A stretch of DNA of 64,000 nt from Taklimakanibacter deserti (GCA_003574785.1 QORU01000005.1:1-64000); one strand, 5' to 3'; positions 10,046 through 19,194 are shown, numbered from the stretch's first letter. Notes: a model not told the origin generated them from the letters alone. Made by a program: numbers and translations.

Positions 10046-10677
10046 TCGTCCCGCCGCCCTTCGGTGAAGGCCAGCGCATCGGGCTGTTCGGCGGCTCGTT
10101 CAACCCGGCGCATGGCGGTCATCGCGCCGTCGCGCTCTATGCCCTGAAGCGGCTCGATCTCGATTGGATCTGGTGGCTGGTCTCGCCGCAAAACCCACTG
10201 AAGGAGGCCGATGGCTATCGCGACTATGACGAGCGCCTGAAAGTGGCGCGCCAGGTGGCGCGCCACCCGCGCTTCATCGTCACCGATCTCGAGCAGCAAC
10301 TGGGCACGCGCACCACCGCCGCCACCTTGGCCGCCTTGGCGCCGGTCCTGCGCCGCGGCCGCTTCGTGTGGATCATGGGCGCCGACAGTTTCGCCCATCT
10401 GCACCACTGGAACGACTGGACCGACATCCCCGAGACGATCCCGCTGGCGATCCTGGCGCGGCCGGGCTTTTCCATGCGCGCGCTGGAGAGCCCGGCGGCC
10501 TTGCGCTATGAGGGCCGCAGGATTTCCAGCGAAAGGGCCCGGGAGCTGCCGGGCGCCACGCCGCCGGCCTGGTGCTTTATTCCTATGCCGTTGCGGGCCG
10601 AAAGTTCCACCGCCATCCGCGAACGCGCCCAGAAGGGCGGATTACGTCGCCGGAGATCCGTCATGACGGCGTCATGA
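10042..10677 (+). CDS. nadD: nicotinate-nucleotide adenylyltransferase
   Basis: 211 aa. [17 protein letters not shown] holds the nucleotidyl-transferase GxFxPxHxGH motif and ESSTAIRE the (I/S)SSTxxR motif. Joins ATP and nicotinate mononucleotide to deamido-NAD in NAD synthesis. The GTG start at 10042 overlaps the proA stop. The proA-nadD-rsfS-rlmH order is standard in alphaproteobacteria. Confidence 0.95.
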   Translation: MIVPPPFGEGQRIGLFGGSFNPAHGGHRAVALYALKRLDLDWIWWLVSPQNPLKEADGYRDYDERLKVARQVARHPRFIVTDLEQQLGTRTTAATLAALAPVLRRGRFVWIMGADSFAHLHHWNDWTDIPETIPLAILARPGFSMRALESPAALRYEGRRISSERARELPGATPPAWCFIPMPLRAESSTAIRERAQKGGLRRRRSVMTAS

Positions 10678-10788
10678 GGTGGGTGCTTGAATAGAATCGT
10701 TCGCCACCCTATTCTCTAGGTGTCGTAGCCCAAAGGGTAACTGACGCAGTCCTTATGCAGAACTGCCCTATTAAAGAGGACATCCACA

Positions 10789-11205
10789 CTGACAGCGCCA
10801 AGACAGAAGAACGGCGCGCCTAAGCGCGCCGTCGCGGTGAAGTCTGCGCCAAAGCGCAAGACGAAGAACCCTCTCCTCACCACCATTCTCAGCCAGCTCG
10901 AGGATGCCAAGGCCGAGAACATTGTCACCATCGATCTCAATGGCAAGGCCGTCATCGCCGATGAAATGATCGTCGCTTCCGGCCGCTCCAACCGTCATGT
11001 CGGCGCCATTGCCGACCAGCTGGTCGAAAGGCTCAAGCATGACGGGCGCCGGGATCTGAAGGTGGAAGGCCTGCCCAATGCCGATTGGGTGCTGGTCGAT
11101 GCCGGCGACGTCATCGTCCACATCTTCCGGCCGGAAGTCAGGAGCTTCTACAATCTCGAAAAGCTCTGGTCCGATCACGCCCCGGACGAACGGGTTGCGG
11201 TCTAG
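10789..11205 (+). CDS. rsfS: ribosome silencing factor RsfS
   Basis: RsfS (Iojap/YbeB) binds L14 and blocks 30S-50S joining during starvation. The conserved core LEDAKAENIVTIDL...DEMIVASGRSNRHVGAIAD...WVLVDAGDVIVHIFRPEVRSFYNLEKLW is complete. The start is uncertain. The first standard in-frame start is GTG at 10837 (122 aa), which has no ribosome site. Sixteen codons upstream, CTG at 10789 lies 9 nt after the strong site AAGAGGA (10774-10780) and would give 138 aa with a basic N-terminus (LTAPRQKNGAPKRAVAV). An in-frame TAA precedes it at about 10738 and no ATG, GTG or TTG occurs between. I list the CTG start but the GTG start remains possible. Confidence 0.9.
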   Translation: MTAPRQKNGAPKRAVAVKSAPKRKTKNPLLTTILSQLEDAKAENIVTIDLNGKAVIADEMIVASGRSNRHVGAIADQLVERLKHDGRRDLKVEGLPNADWVLVDAGDVIVHIFRPEVRSFYNLEKLWSDHAPDERVAV

Positions 11206-11216
11206 CTCGGACTCGA

Positions 11217-11699
11217 GTGAAGCTTCATATCCTCGCCATTGGCCGGCTGAAGGCGGGCCCTGAATTGGCGTTGTTCGACGATTACCTGACGCGCGCCCGT
11301 GGCCTTGGACGCTCCTGCGGTGTGACCGACATCCAGAGTCGCGACTTCCCCGAATCGAAACTGCCGGATGCCAAAAGCCGCATGGCGGCGGAAGCCGTCC
11401 TCCTTGCCGGTGCAAGTCCCGATCCTTCTTTCCGCGTCGTCCTCGATGAGAGAGGCAAGGCGCTGTCGAGCGATGACTTCGCCCTCACTCTCAAGCGCCA
11501 TCTCGACCAGGGCACGGGGGTGGTCACCTTTCTCATTGGCGGGCCCGACGGCCATGCGCTGCAGACGCGAAGTCAGGCCGGCCTGCTTCTCTCTTTCGGC
11601 CCCATGACCTGGCCCCACCGGCTGGCGCGGGCGATGCTCGCCGAACAGATTTACCGGGCGGTCACCATTTTGGTGAAACATCCCTATCATCGCGGCTGA
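11217..11699 (+). CDS. rlmH: 23S rRNA (pseudouridine1915-N3)-methyltransferase RlmH
   Basis: 160 aa, SPOUT-class methyltransferase. It begins (GTG) KLHILAIGRLKAGPE; the knotted AdoMet site is FLIGGPDGH at about 105-113; the C-terminus HPYHRG matches the family's invariant HPYHR end. Methylates pseudouridine 1915 in helix 69 of 23S rRNA on assembled ribosomes. The GTG at 11217 lies 11 bp after rsfS. Confidence 0.97.
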   Translation: MKLHILAIGRLKAGPELALFDDYLTRARGLGRSCGVTDIQSRDFPESKLPDAKSRMAAEAVLLAGASPDPSFRVVLDERGKALSSDDFALTLKRHLDQGTGVVTFLIGGPDGHALQTRSQAGLLLSFGPMTWPHRLARAMLAEQIYRAVTILVKHPYHRG

Positions 11700-11780
11700 C
11701 CACAAGTAACTAGACCGTGATTCCATTAAGCCGTACTCAAGCCCCATTTTGGACATGGCCGCCCGATAGTTTGCCCCTCT

Positions 11781-13067
11781 ATGTCGTTGCTCCTCCGTAA
11801 TTCTCGTGCCGTTCTGGTGGCCGTGGCGGCCCTTGCTGCCGCAGCGCCTCTGGCCCTGGCGCAGACGGCGGATGATCTCAACACCATCGAGCAGCAGATC
11901 GACGCCTCCAAGACCTTGCAGGAGCAGATGGTCCAGGAGCGCGAGGCGATCGTGCGCGAGCAGGAGGCCTTGTCGGAGAGGCTCATCGCGCTTGCGGAAA
12001 AGATCCAGTCGCGCGAGGCGGCCATCCTCTCGGCCGAGGAAAGGCTGCAGGAGCTCAGCGCCGAGCAGCTCAGGATCCATTCGGGCCTGGCCGCGAGGCG
12101 CGAGGAGATTTCGCGGCTGCTGGCGGGCCTGCAGCGCATCGAGCGCAACCCGCCGCCGGCTCTGGTGGTCGACCCGACCGATGTCCTCTCGGCGCTCAGG
12201 AGCGCCATGATGTTCGGCACCATCGTGCCGGAGCTGCGCCAGGATGCGGCCGCCCTTTCGGCCCAGCTCGCCCGTCTCGAGACCCTTGCGACCCAGACCA
12301 AGAGCGAGCAGGAGCGGCTCAAGGACCATGTCGCCCGCCTCTTGCAGTCGCGCCAGGAAATGACCGACCTGCAGGCGCGCAAGAAATCGCTTCTCGCCGA
12401 TACGACCGAGCGGCTCCAGGCGGAGAAGGAGCGCGCCCTGGAGCTCGCCGCCAAGGCACAGGATCTGAAGCAGCTCCTCGCCCAGCTGGAGGAGGAGCGC
12501 CGCAGGGCCGAGGCCGCCGAGAAGGCCAGGGCCGAGGCCGAGGCGAGGACGGCGGCCGAGCTCAAGGCCAAGGCGGAGGCCCAGGCGCGCATCGAAGCCG
12601 CCAAGAAGCTCCAGCCGCGCATGGCCTTCGCCGATATCAAGGGCCGGCTGCAATATCCGGCGCAAGGGCAGATTCTCAAGGCCTATGGGGCGAAGGACGG
12701 TTTCGGCGGCACGACCAGAGGGGTCTTCGTCGCCACCCGGGCCGATGCCCAGGTGGTGACCCCGGTCGACGGCCGGGTCGAGTTTTCCGGCCCCTTCCGT
12801 TCCTATGGCCAACTCTTGATCTTGAATACCGGCGGCGGCTATCATGTGCTCCTGGCAGGCTTGGGCGAAATCACGGCCGAGCAGGGACAATTTCTGCAAG
12901 CCGGAGAGCCTGTAGGGATAATGGGAAAAAGCGCCGCACCGGGGACGCTGACGGGTGACCAGCTGCAAGATGGCAGGCCCGTACTATATATTGAGTTCCG
13001 GAAGAACGGCGAAGCGATCGATTCGTCACCCTGGTGGATCGGCGGCTTCGCGCAAGCCCGAGGATGA
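11781..13067 (+). CDS. EnvC-like murein hydrolase activator (degenerate LytM/M23)
   Basis: 428 aa. Signal peptide 1-28 (AAPLALA-Q), then a long coiled coil (about 30-285) rich in Glu/Ala/Arg/Lys, and a C-terminal LytM fold (about 295-420: GRLQYPAQGQILKAYG, GGYHVLLAGLG, LYIEFRKNG). The zinc ligands of active M23 peptidases (HxxxD and HxH) are not visible; the final HxH position reads YIEF. The protein should therefore activate amidases at the division site, as EnvC does, rather than cut peptidoglycan itself. The stop TGA overlaps an ATG at 13064 and ctpA follows. Confidence 0.9.
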   Translation: MSLLLRNSRAVLVAVAALAAAAPLALAQTADDLNTIEQQIDASKTLQEQMVQEREAIVREQEALSERLIALAEKIQSREAAILSAEERLQELSAEQLRIHSGLAARREEISRLLAGLQRIERNPPPALVVDPTDVLSALRSAMMFGTIVPELRQDAAALSAQLARLETLATQTKSEQERLKDHVARLLQSRQEMTDLQARKKSLLADTTERLQAEKERALELAAKAQDLKQLLAQLEEERRRAEAAEKARAEAEARTAAELKAKAEAQARIEAAKKLQPRMAFADIKGRLQYPAQGQILKAYGAKDGFGGTTRGVFVATRADAQVVTPVDGRVEFSGPFRSYGQLLILNTGGGYHVLLAGLGEITAEQGQFLQAGEPVGIMGKSAAPGTLTGDQLQDGRPVLYIEFRKNGEAIDSSPWWIGGFAQARG

Positions 13068-13075
13068 GGCCTGAT

Positions 13076-14431
13076 ATGAAGATGCGTTCAATTGGTTTGG
13101 TTTTGGCCGGCGCGGTTTCGGCGACGGTGCTGTGGCAGGCCTTTGGCGGCGCCATCGCGGCGTCGAATTCCGACACCTACAAGCAGCTCAATCTGTTCGG
13201 CGACGTGTTCGATCGCGTCCGCTCCGACTATGTCGAGCCGCCGAATGAAGAGAAGATGATCGAAGCCGCGATCGACGGCATGCTGACCTCGCTCGATCCG
13301 CATTCGAGCTACATGAACGCCAAGCGTTTCCAGGAAATGCAGGTGCAGACCAAGGGCGAATTCGGCGGCCTCGGCATCGAGGTCACGATGGAGAACGGCC
13401 TGGTCAAGGTGGTGTCGCCGATCGACGATACGCCGGCCGCCCGCGCCGGTATCCTCGCCAACGACCTCATCATCAAGCTCGACGGCGCCGAAGTGCAGGG
13501 CCTGTCGCTCAATGAAGCGGTCGACAAGATGCGCGGCAAGGTCAATACCCCGATCACCTTGACCGTCATGCGCCAGGGCGCCAAGGAGCCGCTCGAATTC
13601 AAGCTGGTGCGCGACATCATCCGCGTGAAATCGGTCAAGTCCGAGGTCGAAGGTCCGCAGAAGGATGTCGGCTATATCCGCATCTCCTCCTTCACCGAGC
13701 AGACGCAGGAAGGCCTCGAGGCCGCCATCAACCAGCTCAGGAAGGATACCGGCGACAAGCTCAAGGGCTATGTCATCGATTTGCGCAACAACCCGGGCGG
13801 CCTGCTCGACCAGGCGATCTCGGTGTCGGACAGCTTCCTCGACAGGGGCGAGGTCGTCTCGACGCGCGGCCGCAATGCCGACGAGACGCAGCGCTTCAAC
13901 GCCCAGAAGGGCGATTTCGCCGACGGCAAGCCGGTCGTCGTGCTGATCAATGGCGGATCGGCCTCGGCTTCCGAGATCGTCGCCGGCGCGCTGCAGGACC
14001 ACAAGCGCGCCACCGTCATCGGCACGCGCTCCTTCGGCAAGGGTTCGGTGCAGACCATCATTCCGCTCGGCGCCCAGGGCGCGCTCAGGCTGACGACGGC
14101 GCGCTACTACACGCCGGCCGGCCGCTCCATTCAGGCCAAGGGCATCGATCCCGACACGATCATCGAGCAGGAACTGCCGCCCGAGCTTCTGGGCAAGGAC
14201 ACCTCCACCAAGGGCGAGGCGAGCCTCAAGGGCCATCTCACCAATGAGGGTGGCGGCGATGAAGGCGGCGGCTCTTCCGCCTATGTGCCGGACGACAAGA
14301 CCAAGGATGTGCAGTTGAAGGCGGCGATCGACGTCCTGCATGGCGTCAAGGTGGCGAGCAACGCCAAGCCCAAGGAGGCCAAGCCTGATCAGCCGGCGAA
14401 AACTTCGGGCGACGAAACCAACGCCAACTGA
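13076..14431 (+). CDS. ctpA: carboxy-terminal processing protease (S41 family)
   Basis: 451 aa. An N-terminal signal/anchor (about 1-29), a PDZ domain (about 90-170) and an S41 protease domain. The serine nucleophile is in GGSASASE (293-300) and the catalytic lysine in FGKGSVQ (Lys322). CtpA-type proteases trim or degrade periplasmic proteins including cell-wall enzymes. The ATG at 13076 has GAGG 6 nt upstream; an ATG at 13064 overlapping the previous stop would add four residues. The acidic/Gly-rich and Lys-rich C-terminal tail (about 385-451) is low complexity. A strong terminator follows at 14455. Confidence 0.95.
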   Translation: MKMRSIGLVLAGAVSATVLWQAFGGAIAASNSDTYKQLNLFGDVFDRVRSDYVEPPNEEKMIEAAIDGMLTSLDPHSSYMNAKRFQEMQVQTKGEFGGLGIEVTMENGLVKVVSPIDDTPAARAGILANDLIIKLDGAEVQGLSLNEAVDKMRGKVNTPITLTVMRQGAKEPLEFKLVRDIIRVKSVKSEVEGPQKDVGYIRISSFTEQTQEGLEAAINQLRKDTGDKLKGYVIDLRNNPGGLLDQAISVSDSFLDRGEVVSTRGRNADETQRFNAQKGDFADGKPVVVLINGGSASASEIVAGALQDHKRATVIGTRSFGKGSVQTIIPLGAQGALRLTTARYYTPAGRSIQAKGIDPDTIIEQELPPELLGKDTSTKGEASLKGHLTNEGGGDEGGGSSAYVPDDKTKDVQLKAAIDVLHGVKVASNAKPKEAKPDQPAKTSGDETNAN

Positions 14432-14744
14432 TCATCAGTACGGTTCCCATCATGGCGCGCGGCCGGTTCCCCGGCCGCGCGCTGATTTTTTGCAGTTTTG
14501 CAACCCGGGCTGAAGGGTGCTCGGACAGCACGAAGGCCAGGGGCTACGAACGGGTCCCGGCCAAGTCGAAGCCGGTGAAGCGGCGCTGGGACGGCGAGCA
14601 AGCCGATGCGCAAGGCGCAGTGTGCGCGGTTTTCGGATAAGCCGATGCGCAAGTTAAAGTAGAAAATCCCGTTAAGATTCAAGGGTTAAACGCGGCATTA
14701 ACCCTTCCTCGCGCAGCATGCGGGCGAGAGAGACGAATCGGGTA
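14432..14744. other. intergenic region: terminator plus dispersed repeat
   Basis: Holds the ctpA terminator (14455-14491) and a repeat-bearing stretch of about 100 bp. The 27-nt unit beginning GCGGTTTTCGG at 14626-14652 is also present at 5360-5386 with one mismatch, and its 3' half (AGCCGATGCGCAAG) occurs a second time just upstream near 14600. No gene is seen. Confidence 0.6.
14455..14491 (+). terminator. intrinsic terminator after ctpA
   Basis: A perfect 12-bp GC stem (GCGCGCGGCCGG at 14455-14466, complement at 14471-14482), loop TTCC, then six T at 14486-14491. Confidence 0.92.
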
Positions 14745-15911
14745 ATGCGGCGCGACGAATTAAGGCAACCTTTGCGCAAACGCGGGGCTTTCGAAAAGCT
14801 CTGGGCGAAGCGTCCTTCTGCCTTGATCGCGGCGTCGCTGGCGACGGCCCTGTTTCTGAGCCTTGCCGCCGCCTTCCTGGCCCGCACCCCCTATCCTTAT
14901 GCCGGTGAACCGATCGTGACCGTCCGGATCCCACCGGTCGAAGAGCTCAAGACCGCCTCCATCGACAAGGCGCCGGAAGCGCCAGCCGAGGCCGAAGAGC
15001 CTGTCGACAGCGGCGAGGCGCAAAAGGTCGAAATACTGGAGGCGGAGCCGCAGGAAACCGTGGAGACGGAAACGGCGATCATCGTGTCGCCCCGCCGCAG
15101 CCTGAAGCCCGCCCCCTTTGCCGAGGTGAGCGAGACGGGACCCTACGGCGCGCTGCCGCGCATCGGTGAGCGCAATCGCAAGCCGCAGACCGTCTATGCG
15201 CGCCCGGTTGCGATGGGGGTCCTTCATTCCGACATGCCGAAAGTGGCGATCCTCCTGGGCGGCATGGGTCTCAACCGGGAGCTCACCCAGAAAGCCACGC
15301 GGGAACTCCCGGGCGAGGTGACCTTCGCCTTCGCGCCCTATGGCGATGACCTGCAGGCGCAAGTGAACAAGGCCCGTGCCCAGGGCCATGAGATCCTGCT
15401 GCAGCTGCCGCTCGAGCCCTTCGGCTATCCCGCCACCAATCCCGGGCCCAAGACCCTGATGGCCGGCGCCGACGGCAACACCAATCTCGACGCCCTCGTC
15501 TGGCATATGGGGCGTTTCGCCGGCTATGTCGGCATCACCAACTATATGGGCGGGCGGTTCCTGGGCGAGATGCAGGCCTTGCGGCCGGTGCTCGCCGAGC
15601 TGAAGAAGCGCGGCCTCGTCTTTCTCGACGACGGGACGGCGCCGCGCAGCATGGCGGCCGAGGTCGGCAAGGTCGTGGGCGTGCCGGTGAAGAACGCCAA
15701 AAAGGTGATCGATGCCGATCCAAGTGCCGAGGCCATCGACCAGGCGCTCGCCGAGCTCGAAGCCGAGGCCAGGGAATCGGGCTTTGCCATCGGCACCGGA
15801 ACCGGGCTCGCGGTCACCATCGAAGCGATCGATCAATGGTCGCGTTCGCTCGCCGAAAAGGGCATATTGCTGGTTCCCGTCAGCGCTGCCTATCGTGGAA
15901 GAGCGAGCTAG
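14745..15911 (+). CDS. divergent polysaccharide deacetylase family protein (YibQ-like)
   Basis: 388 aa. A short cytoplasmic N-terminus (MRRDELRQPLRKR), one membrane segment (about 26-47), an acidic Glu/Pro-rich linker (about 60-110) and a C-terminal divergent polysaccharide deacetylase domain (about 150-388: KVAILLGGMGLN, LQLPLEPFGYP, NYMGGRF, LFLDDGT-type LVFLDDGT). The substrate and activity of this family are not settled. It follows envC and ctpA in most rhizobia, suggesting an envelope role. The start at 14745 is preferred over 14718, which lacks a ribosome site and would add an atypical leader. rppH follows 63 bp downstream. Confidence 0.88.
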   Translation: MRRDELRQPLRKRGAFEKLWAKRPSALIAASLATALFLSLAAAFLARTPYPYAGEPIVTVRIPPVEELKTASIDKAPEAPAEAEEPVDSGEAQKVEILEAEPQETVETETAIIVSPRRSLKPAPFAEVSETGPYGALPRIGERNRKPQTVYARPVAMGVLHSDMPKVAILLGGMGLNRELTQKATRELPGEVTFAFAPYGDDLQAQVNKARAQGHEILLQLPLEPFGYPATNPGPKTLMAGADGNTNLDALVWHMGRFAGYVGITNYMGGRFLGEMQALRPVLAELKKRGLVFLDDGTAPRSMAAEVGKVVGVPVKNAKKVIDADPSAEAIDQALAELEAEARESGFAIGTGTGLAVTIEAIDQWSRSLAEKGILLVPVSAAYRGRAS

Positions 15912-15916
15912 CCTGT

Positions 15917-15949
15917 GGCCGCCCTTGAGGCGGCCATCCAACCCGTCTC
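15917..15949. repeat. short palindromic repeat, second copy
   Basis: GGCCGCCCTTGAGGCGGCC forms a 7-bp hairpin and is followed by CATCC...GTCTC. The same arrangement occurs at 5273-5301. It lies in the leader of rppH. Confidence 0.6.
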
Positions 15950-15974
15950 CCGAGCAGATTGCCAAGAGAGCAAA

Positions 15975-16472
15975 ATGAGCAAGAAGAAGTCCGAGCCTGG
16001 CTACCGCCCCTGCGTGGGCGTCATGCTGATCAACCCCGAAGGACTGGTCTGGATCGGCAGGCGCGCCGACAAGCCCAATGACGAGGGCACCGGGCAATGG
16101 TGGCAGATGCCGCAAGGCGGCATCGACAAGGGCGAGGATCCGGCCGAGGCCGCCTTGCGCGAATTGTACGAAGAGACCTCGGTCACCTCGGCCGCGGTGA
16201 TCGCCGAAGCGCCCGATTGGTACAAATACGATCTCCCTCCCCATCTGATCGGCAAATCCTGGAACGGCAAATATCGCGGCCAGACCCAGAAATGGTTCGC
16301 CCTGCGCTTCACCGGTAGGGACAGCGAGGTCGATCTCAAGCCGCCCGGCCACAAGCAGGAATTCGACCAGTGGCGCTGGGCGAAAATGGACGAGATCCTG
16401 GGCGTCATTGTGCCCTTCAAGCGCGCGGTCTATGAGAAGGTGATTTCGGACTTCCGCCACCTTGGAGCTTGA
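15975..16472 (+). CDS. rppH: RNA pyrophosphohydrolase (Nudix)
   Basis: 165 aa. The Nudix box occupies residues 48-70, GGIDKGEDP...RELYEETSV, with the catalytic Glu residues present; the usual last glycine is Ser, a common variation in this group. [10 protein letters not shown] at the N-terminus and [11 protein letters not shown] are typical of RppH, which removes pyrophosphate from the 5' end of mRNA and so starts RNase E-dependent decay. The start at 15975 follows an AAGAGAG ribosome site; an upstream in-frame ATG at 15915 would read through a palindromic repeat. Confidence 0.95.
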   Translation: MSKKKSEPGYRPCVGVMLINPEGLVWIGRRADKPNDEGTGQWWQMPQGGIDKGEDPAEAALRELYEETSVTSAAVIAEAPDWYKYDLPPHLIGKSWNGKYRGQTQKWFALRFTGRDSEVDLKPPGHKQEFDQWRWAKMDEILGVIVPFKRAVYEKVISDFRHLGA

Positions 16473-16550
16473 TATCGTGCCTTGCCTGCTGACCCACCGG
16501 GCTGTTTCGCTCCTCGTCGCCCTTGCGAACCATTCCGGCGCGCTCGCCTG

Positions 16551-17216
16551 ATGTTCAAGCACATCATCTTCGATTGCGACGGCGTGCTGGTCGACAGCGA
16601 GCCCTTGTCCATGGAAGTCGACCGCGACATCCTGGCCGAGAACGGCATCGCCATGACCGTCGCGGAAGTGGGCGCGCAGTTCATCGGCCTGACTTTCGAA
16701 GCCTTCATCGACAGGATCGAAAGCGATTACCGCATCAAGCTGCCGCCTGACGTGAGCGCGGACAAGAACCGCCGCCTCCTTGCTCTCTATGAGAAGAAGC
16801 TTGCGGCGGCACCCGGGATTCACGCCACGCTTGCAGGGATGAAGCTGCCGATGAGCGTCGCCTCCAACAGCCCGCGCCACCGCGTGGAGGCCGCCTTCCG
16901 CATCGCCGGGCTCACGCGCTATTTCGGCGACCGCATCATCACCTTCGAGGATGTCGCGCGCGCCAAGCCCGCACCCGATGTCTATCTCGAGGCCGCAAGG
17001 CGGGCCAAAGTCCCGGCCAAGGCCTGCCTCGCCATAGAGGACAGCAAAGCGGGCGTCGCTTCGGCGGTCGCCGCCGGCTGCACGGTTATCGGCTTCACCG
17101 GCCTCGCCCATGACGGCGCCGCCTCGGCCGAGGCCTTGTCGCGGCTCGGCGCCAAAACCGTGGTCGATCGGCATGCCGACCTGCCTGCGGCAATTGCTGC
17201 CGTTTTAAGTCTTTGA
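16551..17216 (+). CDS. HAD-superfamily hydrolase (phosphoglycolate phosphatase/beta-PGM-like)
   Basis: 221 aa. Motif I is FDCDGVLVDSEP (Asp8 nucleophile, Asp10 acid), motif II is ASNSP, motif III is the lysine in ARAKPAPDVYLEA, and motif IV is IEDSKAG. The alpha-helical cap sits between motifs I and II. This is the subfamily I layout of sugar-phosphate phosphatases and mutases; EDS-x-AG with the nearby PxxxxxE-type contacts fits several substrates, so none is named. The ATG at 16551 gives the canonical MFKHIIFDCDG start. Confidence 0.88.
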   Translation: MFKHIIFDCDGVLVDSEPLSMEVDRDILAENGIAMTVAEVGAQFIGLTFEAFIDRIESDYRIKLPPDVSADKNRRLLALYEKKLAAAPGIHATLAGMKLPMSVASNSPRHRVEAAFRIAGLTRYFGDRIITFEDVARAKPAPDVYLEAARRAKVPAKACLAIEDSKAGVASAVAAGCTVIGFTGLAHDGAASAEALSRLGAKTVVDRHADLPAAIAAVLSL

Positions 17217-17407
17217 CTTTCCGGGGCAACGCGCCCATATAGCGCCTGCCCGCAGCATACCAACGGATGCGTGAAGTGGCGCCAAACACAACTAGGCGCC
17301 CCGTCCGGCTCTCACAGGGCTCCCCCGAACATTCCTGTCACGCGGAAGGTTTCAGCGCCGCGCCCAGGGTCTGCGCCTCATCGCGCATGCCCTAATCGGA
17401 CAGGTCG

Positions 17408-18739
17408 GTGCTGCTCATCCGTTCCGAATCTGAAAGTACTATTTTGACAAAGTTCAACGAACTCGGCCTCAACGCTGCCCTGCTCAAAGCATTGGACAGC
17501 GAGGGCTATCAGACCCCGACGCCGATCCAGTCGGCGGCCATCCCCGAACTGCTGAAAGGCAGCGACCTCTTGGGCATTGCCCAGACCGGCACCGGCAAGA
17601 CCGCCGCCTTCGCGCTGCCCATCCTCGATCGCCTGGCGAAGCTCAAGGGCCGCCCCGACCGCGGCACCTGCCGCGCCCTCATCCTGTCGCCCACGCGTGA
17701 GCTCGCCGCCCAGATCGGTGAAAGCTTCCGCACCTATGGCAAATTCCTGCGCATTTCGCAGGCGACCGTCTTCGGTGGCGTCTCCATCGGCAACCAGATC
17801 CGCACCGTCGGAAATGGCGTCGACGTCCTGATCGCCACCCCTGGACGATTGGTCGACCTCATCGACCGTCGCGTGCTGTCGCTGTCCAAGCTCGAGGTTT
17901 TCGTCCTCGATGAAGTCGACCAGATGCTCGATCTGGGCTTCATTCATGCCATCCGCAAGATCACCGGCCTGTTGCCGGCCAAGCGCCAGAATCTGTTCTT
18001 CTCGGCGACCATGCCGAAGGAGATCGCCGGCCTTGCCGCAGCGCTCTTGAGAGATCCGGTGCGTGTCGAGATCACACCCGTCGCGACGACGGCCGAGCGC
18101 GTCAACCAGAGCATCATCCACGTCGAGACCCGCAACAAGCTGAGCCTGCTGCTCAATCTTCTCGAGCAGAATGCCATGCCGCGCACCCTCGTCTTCACCC
18201 GCACCAAGCACGGCGCCGACCGCGTGGTGAAAGGCCTGATCCAGAAACGCATCGAAGCGGCCGCCATCCATGGCAACAAATCGCAAGGCCAGCGCGAGCG
18301 GGCTCTCGCGGGCTTCAAGAGCAGCAAATTGCGCGTGCTCGTGGCAACCGATATCGCTGCCCGCGGCATCGATATCGACGGCGTGTCGCATGTGGTGAAC
18401 TACGACCTGCCCTTCGTGCCCGATTCCTATGTCCATCGCATCGGCCGCACCGCGCGCGCCGGGGCTTCGGGCGAAGCGGTTGCCTTCTGCGATCACGAAG
18501 AGCGTCCGCTGTTGCGCGATATCGAGCGCACCATCCGCCAGAAGATTCCGGTCGTCCAGCATGCGCTGAGCATCGCCACGCCAGAGGCGAATGAGCGCTC
18601 GGGCGCACCACAGGGCCATCATCGCCCGCAGCAGAACAAACCCTCCTGGCGTAAGAAGCCCGGCCAGAAGCCGCAAGGCGGCAATGGCAAATGGCGGCCA
18701 CGCGGGCAGCAGCGCCAAGGCGGCGGCCACTCCCGCTAG
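17408..18739 (+). CDS. DEAD-box ATP-dependent RNA helicase (RhlE-type)
   Basis: 443 aa from a GTG at 17408. A TTG at 17444 would give the typical RhlE start MTKFNELGL (431 aa) and may be the true one. Motifs in order: Q motif PTPIQSAAIP, motif I AQTGTGKT (58-65), motif Ia PTRELA, motif II DEVD (168-171, in place of DEAD), motif III SAT, motif V ATDIAARGIDID, motif VI HRIGRTARAG. A basic Gly/Gln-rich C-terminal tail (about 395-443) would bind RNA. RhlE helicases act in ribosome assembly and the RNA degradosome. It converges with atpC across a bidirectional terminator. Confidence 0.95.
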   Translation: MLLIRSESESTILTKFNELGLNAALLKALDSEGYQTPTPIQSAAIPELLKGSDLLGIAQTGTGKTAAFALPILDRLAKLKGRPDRGTCRALILSPTRELAAQIGESFRTYGKFLRISQATVFGGVSIGNQIRTVGNGVDVLIATPGRLVDLIDRRVLSLSKLEVFVLDEVDQMLDLGFIHAIRKITGLLPAKRQNLFFSATMPKEIAGLAAALLRDPVRVEITPVATTAERVNQSIIHVETRNKLSLLLNLLEQNAMPRTLVFTRTKHGADRVVKGLIQKRIEAAAIHGNKSQGQRERALAGFKSSKLRVLVATDIAARGIDIDGVSHVVNYDLPFVPDSYVHRIGRTARAGASGEAVAFCDHEERPLLRDIERTIRQKIPVVQHALSIATPEANERSGAPQGHHRPQQNKPSWRKKPGQKPQGGNGKWRPRGQQRQGGGHSR

Positions 18740-18746
18740 ACTCAAC

Positions 18747-18773
18747 AAAAAGCCCGCCAATGGCGGGCTTTTT
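18747..18773. terminator. bidirectional intrinsic terminator between helicase and atpC
   Basis: AAAAAGCCCGCC (18747-18758), loop AAT, and the exact complement GGCGGGCTTTTT (18762-18773). A- and T-runs on the two sides let it serve both the helicase gene and the atp operon. Confidence 0.95.
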
Positions 18774-18793
18774 CATTTACGTCTCGCTAAAGC

Positions 18794-19189
18794 TTACTGC
18801 AGCGCGCTCTGCAGCGCCTGCAGGTGGTCGAGATTTTCCTGGGCGCGGCGGCGCGTCTCGTCGTCCTGGGCATCCGCCACGTCTTCCTGCGCGTCCTTGA
18901 CCTGTTGCACCAGGAGGTCGGCATGGAGCTCGGCGACCGGCACCGCCACTTCGGCGAGCACGGTCAGGCCTTGCGGATTGACCTCGGCAAAGCCGCCGCG
19001 CACGAAGATACGCTCCTTGGCGCCACCTTCCTTGGTCACGGTGATGACACCCGGACGCAAGGTCGAGAGCACCGGCGCGTGACCGGGGAGGATGCCCATG
19101 TCGCCGTCGGTGCCCGGAATATCGACTTCAACGACGTCGCCCGAGAAGAGCAGCCGTTCCGGCGAGACGAGTTCGAAGTGGAGCGCCAT
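18794..19189 (-). CDS. atpC: F1 ATP synthase epsilon subunit
   Basis: 131 aa. The N-terminal beta-sandwich (LHFELVSPERLLFSGDVVEVDIPGTDGDMGILPGHAPVLSTL) and the C-terminal helical region (from about 88) are complete. The epsilon subunit is part of the central stalk and can inhibit ATP hydrolysis. Last gene of atpHAGDC. Confidence 0.97.
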   Translation of the reverse strand: MALHFELVSPERLLFSGDVVEVDIPGTDGDMGILPGHAPVLSTLRPGVITVTKEGGAKERIFVRGGFAEVNPQGLTVLAEVAVPVAELHADLLVQQVKDAQEDVADAQDDETRRRAQENLDHLQALQSALQ

Positions 19190-19194
19190 GGTGA

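Noticed and set aside
11202..12968. Minus-strand frame of 588 codons
   Set aside because: Antisense to rlmH and the EnvC-like coiled coil. Leu/Gly/Arg repeats simply mirror the coiled-coil codons.
11781..13067. Active M23 endopeptidase
   Set aside because: The zinc-ligand motifs HxxxD and HxH are not present, so an EnvC-like activator is the better call.
14760..17174. Minus-strand open frame of 804 codons
   Set aside because: Covers yibQ-like, rppH and HAD genes in antisense, with composition typical of a shadow frame and no recognisable domain.
17574..17920. DEVD motif II in the helicase as a sign of a new family
   Set aside because: All other RhlE motifs are standard, and single-residue variants at the third position occur in DEAD-box proteins. 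Not remarkable alone.
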